Shown here one piece after another: positions 6,744 through 10,192 of a stretch of DNA of 10,192 nt (position 1 is the first letter of the stretch; each line of letters begins with the position of its first letter). The stretch spans positions 1 through 10,192 of the forward strand of contig CAJWIB010000069.1 of the NCBI GenBank assembly GCA_913041095.1, given 5' to 3'. The notes below the pieces were generated by a model. The model did not search any database. It saw only the letters and a list, made by a program, of their open reading frames with translations, and was not told where the DNA came from. The position numbers and the translations under genes are program-made. This stretch comes from an uncultured Rhodospirillaceae bacterium (GTDB lineage: Bacteria; Pseudomonadota; Alphaproteobacteria; Rhodospirillales; UBA2165).

Positions 6744-6747
6744 CAGC

Positions 6748-7824
6748 ATGTTTTACCGCGAAGCCGGCCAGTTCAAGACCAGGTATGCAGCAGACCAGGC
6801 AATATTCCCCATTGCGGAGGACCGCTGGTGCGTCATTGCCTTTGTTCTGTTCGCTTACCTAGGTGTGCCGCTGTTCGCCGAAGAGTACCTCCTCCAGGCG
6901 ATCTTGATCCCGGTCCTGACTTTCTCCCTGGCCGCCGTCGGCCTCAACATCTTGACCGGCTACTGCGGGCAACTTTCGCTCGGCACCGGCGGCTTTATGG
7001 CCACCGGCGCGATCGCCTGTTACAAATTGATGGTCGCCTTTCCGGACATGAACATCCTGATCGTGTTCATTCTTTCGGGCCTGATAACGGCGGGGGTGGG
7101 GTTGATATTCGGCATCCCGAGCCTCCGCATCAAGGGCTTTTATCTAGCGGTGGCGACGTTGGCGGCACAGTTTTTTCTAAGTTGGCTCTATAACAAGATT
7201 GCATGGTTCGTGAACTACACGCCGTCCGGCACCATTACGGCGCCGCCGAGGCACATGTTCGGAATACAGATCACCGGCCCGGCGGCGACGGCCGAGGCGC
7301 GCTATATTTTCCTGCTCACACTGGTGATCGTGCTTGCCCTGTTGGCCAAGAATCTTGTAAGGGGACCCGTCGGGCGTGCATGGATGGCGATCCGCGATAT
7401 GGATATTGCCGCCGAGCTGATCGGATTCCGTCCCTTTCAGACCAAACTTCTGGCGTTTTCGGTCAGCTCGTTTTATATCGGCATCGCCGGCGCTCTGACC
7501 TTCAGCATGTGGCTGGGAAGCGTCGAAACCGCCGAAGCGTTCGATATCAACGTCTCTTTCCAGGTTTTGTTCATGATCATTATCGGCGGGCTTGGCAGCA
7601 TGTTGGGTTCGTTCCTGGGCGCGGCCTTCATTCTTTTGACACCGATCATCTTGACCAACGTCATGGTCCAGGGCATGGGATTTCAAGCGGTAACAGCCAA
7701 GCACTTTGAAATCATTTTCTTTGGTAGTTTGATTATCTTCTTCCTGATTGTCGAGCCACTGGGCCTCGCCCGGCTTTGGCAAATTATCAAGGAAAAACTT
7801 CGCCAGTGGCCCTTTCCCTATTGA
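6748..7824 (+). CDS. livM: ABC transporter permease, LivM type
   Basis: This is the second membrane subunit, 358 aa from the chosen ATG. The frame is open further upstream to 6595, but that extension lies inside livH; ATG 6748 has AAAGGG (6733-6738) 9 nt before it and starts 4 bp after livH. The family signature GLNILTGYCGQLSLGTGGFMA (residues 65-85) is clear, as are GIPSLRIKGFYLAVATLA (122-139), the coupling segment VGRAWMAIRDMDIAAELIGF (208-227) and IIIGGLGSMLGSFLGAA (277-293). Several hydrophobic helices span the length, and the C-terminus is basic and short. It pairs with LivH in the membrane. A 128-bp gap follows before the binding-protein gene. Confidence 0.92.
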   Translation: MFYREAGQFKTRYAADQAIFPIAEDRWCVIAFVLFAYLGVPLFAEEYLLQAILIPVLTFSLAAVGLNILTGYCGQLSLGTGGFMATGAIACYKLMVAFPDMNILIVFILSGLITAGVGLIFGIPSLRIKGFYLAVATLAAQFFLSWLYNKIAWFVNYTPSGTITAPPRHMFGIQITGPAATAEARYIFLLTLVIVLALLAKNLVRGPVGRAWMAIRDMDIAAELIGFRPFQTKLLAFSVSSFYIGIAGALTFSMWLGSVETAEAFDINVSFQVLFMIIIGGLGSMLGSFLGAAFILLTPIILTNVMVQGMGFQAVTAKHFEIIFFGSLIIFFLIVEPLGLARLWQIIKEKLRQWPFPY

Positions 7825-7857
7825 ACAGAAGGCGCGGAAACAATATGCATTGTCGAA

Positions 7858-7893
7858 AAGACTGAAAACTTGTTAAAGACTGAAAACTTGTTA
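7858..7893. repeat. Perfect 18-bp tandem duplication in the livM-livK gap
   Basis: AAGACTGAAAACTTGTTA occurs twice back to back (7858-7875 and 7876-7893) with no mismatch. It is noncoding, between the livM stop and the livK ribosome binding site. It may be paired binding sites for a regulator or a recent slippage duplication. Confidence 0.9.
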
Positions 7894-7904
7894 CTGTTGG
7901 TCCA

Positions 7905-7932
7905 ACCTCGCATTTTGAATCAACCGCGAGGT
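7905..7932 (+). promoter_or_regulatory. Hairpin just upstream of the livK ribosome binding site
   Basis: ACCTCGC (7905-7911) and GCGAGGT (7926-7932) are perfectly complementary around a 14-nt loop. The stem ends 2 nt before the livK Shine-Dalgarno region. There is no T-run, so it is not a terminator; a 5' stabiliser of the binding-protein mRNA or a processing site fits better. Confidence 0.5.
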
Positions 7933-7934
7933 AT

Positions 7935-7943
7935 AAAGGGAGG
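7935..7943 (+). promoter_or_regulatory. Strong ribosome binding site of livK
   Basis: AAAGGGAGG lies 9 nt before ATG 7953. It is the best Shine-Dalgarno match in the operon and fits the high protein output usually needed for a periplasmic receptor. Confidence 0.7.
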
Positions 7944-7952
7944 TACCAGATC

Positions 7953-9275
7953 ATGATTCGCAATCTCACTTTGAGCGTATTGGCCGCTTCGGTCTTGATC
8001 GGCGGTTTCGCCGTTGACAAGGCGACAGCCGCCGAAGAGACTATTTTCATTCCCGGCTTGGTCTACCGGACAGGACCCTATGCACCGGGCGGCATACCAT
8101 CCGCCAACGGGTTGAGTGACTATTTCAACTTGATTAACCAGCGTGACGGCGGTGCCAATGGTGTCAAGCTGGTCTTTGAAGAATGCGAAACCGGCTATAA
8201 CACTAAGGTCGGTGTCGAGTGCTACGAGAAGTTTAAATCCAAAAAGCCGATTGTCGTTATCCCCTATTCCACCGGCATTACCTATCAGCTCATCCCGAAA
8301 ACACCGATCGACAAAATACCAGTGTTCTCGATGGGTTACGGCCGAACATCCGCCGCCGACGGCCGGGTCTTCAAATGGGTATTCAATTTCCCCACCACCT
8401 ATTGGAGCCAGGCCAGTGCCATTATCAACTATATTGGCAGCCAGGAAGGTGGAATACCTAATCTCAAGGGCAAGAAGATCGCCCACATCTATCACAACAG
8501 CGCCTATGGTAAGGAAGCCAATCCAACCTTGGAAGTGCTGTCAAAGAAGCTGGGCTACAAGCTGAAACTTTTAGCAGTCGATCATCCCGGTCAGGAACAA
8601 AAAGCGACTTGGCTGCAGATCCGCCGTTGGAAGCCCGACTATATCTTCCTTTCCGGCTGGGGTGTGATGAATCAGGTGGCGCTCAAGGAAGCCTCCGGCA
8701 TTGGGTTCCCGATGGACCATTTCATCGGCAACTGGTGGTCGGGTACCGAAGTTGATATGGGCCCCGTTGGCGCCGGCGGCCACGGTTACAAGGCGGCGAC
8801 ATTCCATCCCCCGGGCGGCAAGTCCAAGTTGCACGACGATATCCGCAAGTACGTCTATGGCAAGGGCCTCGGCGCAGGCAAGGTAGAACGGATCGGCGAA
8901 GTTCTTTACAACCGGGCCATGTTGAACGCGGTATTTGTCGTGGAAGCAATTCGTGCGGCACAGAAAAAGTTTGGCGTCAAGGTGACGACCGGCGAACAGG
9001 TCCGCTGGGGTCTTGAGAATACCCACTTCACCGAAGCTAAATGGGCGAAACTCGGTCTTAAAGGCTATCCCGAGATAAAGGTCTCCTGCGAGGACCACGA
9101 AGGCGGCCATCCGGTGCTGATCCAGCAATGGGATGCCAAGGCCAAGACCTGGAACATCGCCAGCGGCTGGAATCCGGTCATGAAGGACATTATCCGCCCC
9201 ATGATCGAAGCCGATGCGGCAAAGTTCGCGAAAGAGAATAATATCACGCCGCGCGACTGCAGTAAGGAAGACTAA
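7953..9275 (+). CDS. livK: Periplasmic substrate-binding protein, Peripla_BP_6 type
   Basis: The 440-aa product is the receptor that captures the substrate in the periplasm and delivers it to LivHM. A Sec signal peptide is plain: basic MIRN, hydrophobic LTLSVLAASVLIGGFAV, and a likely cut after ATA (residue 26) before AEET. The mature part begins IFIPGLVYRTGPYAPGG and follows the two-lobed type I receptor fold, with KGKKIAHIYHNSAYGKEA (172-189) as the strand-helix start of the second half. Cysteines C78/C90 and C379/C436 could form two disulfides. At 440 aa it is longer than E. coli LivK/LivJ (about 370), like the larger receptors found beside acyl-CoA ligases. The ligand cannot be predicted; the neighbouring ligase points to an organic acid rather than an amino acid. 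The symbol indicates family only. Confidence 0.9.
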   Translation: MIRNLTLSVLAASVLIGGFAVDKATAAEETIFIPGLVYRTGPYAPGGIPSANGLSDYFNLINQRDGGANGVKLVFEECETGYNTKVGVECYEKFKSKKPIVVIPYSTGITYQLIPKTPIDKIPVFSMGYGRTSAADGRVFKWVFNFPTTYWSQASAIINYIGSQEGGIPNLKGKKIAHIYHNSAYGKEANPTLEVLSKKLGYKLKLLAVDHPGQEQKATWLQIRRWKPDYIFLSGWGVMNQVALKEASGIGFPMDHFIGNWWSGTEVDMGPVGAGGHGYKAATFHPPGGKSKLHDDIRKYVYGKGLGAGKVERIGEVLYNRAMLNAVFVVEAIRAAQKKFGVKVTTGEQVRWGLENTHFTEAKWAKLGLKGYPEIKVSCEDHEGGHPVLIQQWDAKAKTWNIASGWNPVMKDIIRPMIEADAAKFAKENNITPRDCSKED

Positions 9276-9315
9276 GCGCGTTTCGCTTTGCCGATGGCCC
9301 GGTGCTATTCGGGCT
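9274..9315 (+). promoter_or_regulatory. Two small hairpins in the livK-livF gap
   Basis: AAGCG/CGCTT (9274-9278 with 9284-9288) and GCCCG/CGGGC (9297-9301 with 9310-9314, plus one G-T pair outside) form two short stems right after livK. Neither has a T-run. They may protect the 3' end of the receptor mRNA or reduce transcription into livF. Confidence 0.3.
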
Positions 9316-9335
9316 GATAAAAGTAAGGAGACGCC

Positions 9336-10148
9336 GTGAGTAATGGTGAAAAATTGCTTGTCGTCAACAATATCGAGGTCATCTACGATCATGTGATCCT
9401 GGTATTGCGTGGCGTCTCGTTGGAAGTGACCGAGGGGGGTATTATTGCCCTCCTCGGTGCCAACGGCGCGGGCAAGACAACCACATTGAAAGCTATATCG
9501 AACCTTTTGGGCACCGAACGCGGCGAGGTCACGAAGGGTGATATTTTTTACGAAACCAACCGGGTGCAGGCCCTCAATCCCAGTGAATTGGTTAAACGCG
9601 GCGTCATTCAAGTCATGGAAGGGCGCCATTGCTTTGAACATTTGACGGTGGAGGAAAACCTGCTCACCGGCGCCTATACCCGCGGCGGCGACCGTAGGGG
9701 CATCGCCAACGCACTGGAATTGGTCTACGGTTATTTTCCGAAGTTGAAGGAACGGAGCAAGGCTCTGGCAGGCTACATCTCGGGTGGGGAGCAGCAGATG
9801 ACGGCAATTGGCCGAGCCTTGATGGCCAAGCCAAAGCTGATTCTGCTGGACGAGCCATCCATGGGCCTGGCACCGCAGCTGGTAGAGGAGATCTTTGCGA
9901 TCGTCGCCCGGCTGAACAAGGACGAAGGCGTTAGCTTCCTCCTCGCCGAACAGAACGCCACAGTGGCGTTGCGATATGCCGACTATGGCTATGTGCTTGA
10001 GAATGGCCGGGTGGTACTCGACGGTGTGGCCAAGGATTTGGCCGAGCATGAAGATATCAAGGAATTCTACCTTGGATTTTCCGAAGGTGACCGCGCCAGT
10101 TTTCGCGATGCCAAGCATTACCGCCGGCGCAAGCGCTGGCTGGGCTGA
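9336..10148 (+). CDS. livF: ABC transporter ATPase, LivF type
   Basis: The 270-aa protein is the second ATPase subunit and pairs with LivG. Walker A is GANGAGKT (41-48), the Q-loop is Q92, the signature is ISGGEQQM (148-155) with Ile in place of Leu, and Walker B is LILLDEP (168-174) with E173. The H-loop position carries Q206 (AEQNA), a usual substitution in LivF. After about residue 247 there is a tail, FSEGDRASFRDAKHYRRRKR, ending WLG, which is strongly basic and longer than in E. coli LivF (about 237 aa). The start is GTG 9336 with AAGGAG 5 nt upstream. The gene lies 60 bp after livK and is the last one visible in the operon. Confidence 0.92.
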   Translation: MSNGEKLLVVNNIEVIYDHVILVLRGVSLEVTEGGIIALLGANGAGKTTTLKAISNLLGTERGEVTKGDIFYETNRVQALNPSELVKRGVIQVMEGRHCFEHLTVEENLLTGAYTRGGDRRGIANALELVYGYFPKLKERSKALAGYISGGEQQMTAIGRALMAKPKLILLDEPSMGLAPQLVEEIFAIVARLNKDEGVSFLLAEQNATVALRYADYGYVLENGRVVLDGVAKDLAEHEDIKEFYLGFSEGDRASFRDAKHYRRRKRWLG

Positions 10149-10159
10149 TCCGATCGGAT
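10148..10159. promoter_or_regulatory. Perfect 12-bp palindrome at the livF stop
   Basis: ATCCGATCGGAT is self-complementary, starts on the last base of the livF stop codon and is followed by a few T residues. Without a loop it is a poor hairpin, so a terminator is doubtful; an operator for a following gene is possible. The rest of the window to 10192 shows no gene. Confidence 0.3.
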
Positions 10160-10192
10160 TTTACCTTGAACAGGTATCCTAACCTTATAGGG

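Noticed and set aside
6595..6747. Upstream extension of livM
   Set aside because: It lies inside livH and translates to sequence unlike a LivM N-terminus; ATG 6748 has a proper ribosome binding site.
8571..10118. Minus-strand ORF of 515 codons opposite livK and livF
   Set aside because: Long but antisense to two genes with full family motifs; it shows no recognisable domain and is a product of GC-rich codon bias.

Overview
The window looks like chromosomal DNA of an alphaproteobacterium, probably a Rhodospirillales-like lineage. This rests on protein style, moderately high GC in most genes, a Tad-pilus-type protein and a liv-type ABC transporter joined to an acyl-CoA ligase. No rRNA, tRNA, CRISPR array or complete insertion sequence was recognised.

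Left edge (1-829, minus strand): the N-terminal part of a TadE/TadG-like pilus-assembly protein with a von Willebrand A (vWA) domain. It runs off the window inside four tandem 27-bp in-frame repeats. A 25-codon ORF overlaps its start by ATGA.

Low-GC block (about 1010-2570, plus strand): a soluble class IIIb nucleotide cyclase with an N-terminal coiled coil, then a GFA/CENP-V-type zinc protein. One hand-counted 60-base line in the cyclase (1201-1260) is 27% GC, against 60% in a line of livG (5041-5100). This suggests separate acquisition. A short hydrophobic ORF with a strong Shine-Dalgarno sequence sits just upstream, in the cyclase frame, and ends in a TGA 15 bases before the cyclase ATG. 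The gap between the two genes holds two AT-rich dyads.

Gap 2571-2951: no convincing gene; sequence of mixed composition ahead of the next operon.

Right two-thirds (2952-10148, plus strand): one tight operon in the order acyl-CoA ligase, livG, livH, livM, livK, livF. Ligase and livG overlap by four bases; livH and livM are 4 bp apart. The larger gaps lie around the binding-protein gene. The set encodes a complete importer (periplasmic receptor, two permeases, two ATPases) plus a cytoplasmic enzyme that could couple an imported carboxylic acid to CoA. The likely cargo is therefore an aromatic, fatty or other organic acid rather than leucine, but the sequence does not identify it. The livM-livK gap has a perfect 18-bp tandem duplication and a 7-bp-stem hairpin just before a strong ribosome binding site.

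The most unusual points are the split reading frame before the cyclase, the paired dyads between cyclase and GFA genes, the 27-bp coding repeats in the vWA protein, the non-canonical ligase loop, and the repeat/hairpin leader of livK. I found no clear new multi-gene system; the operon belongs to a known architecture with unknown substrate.
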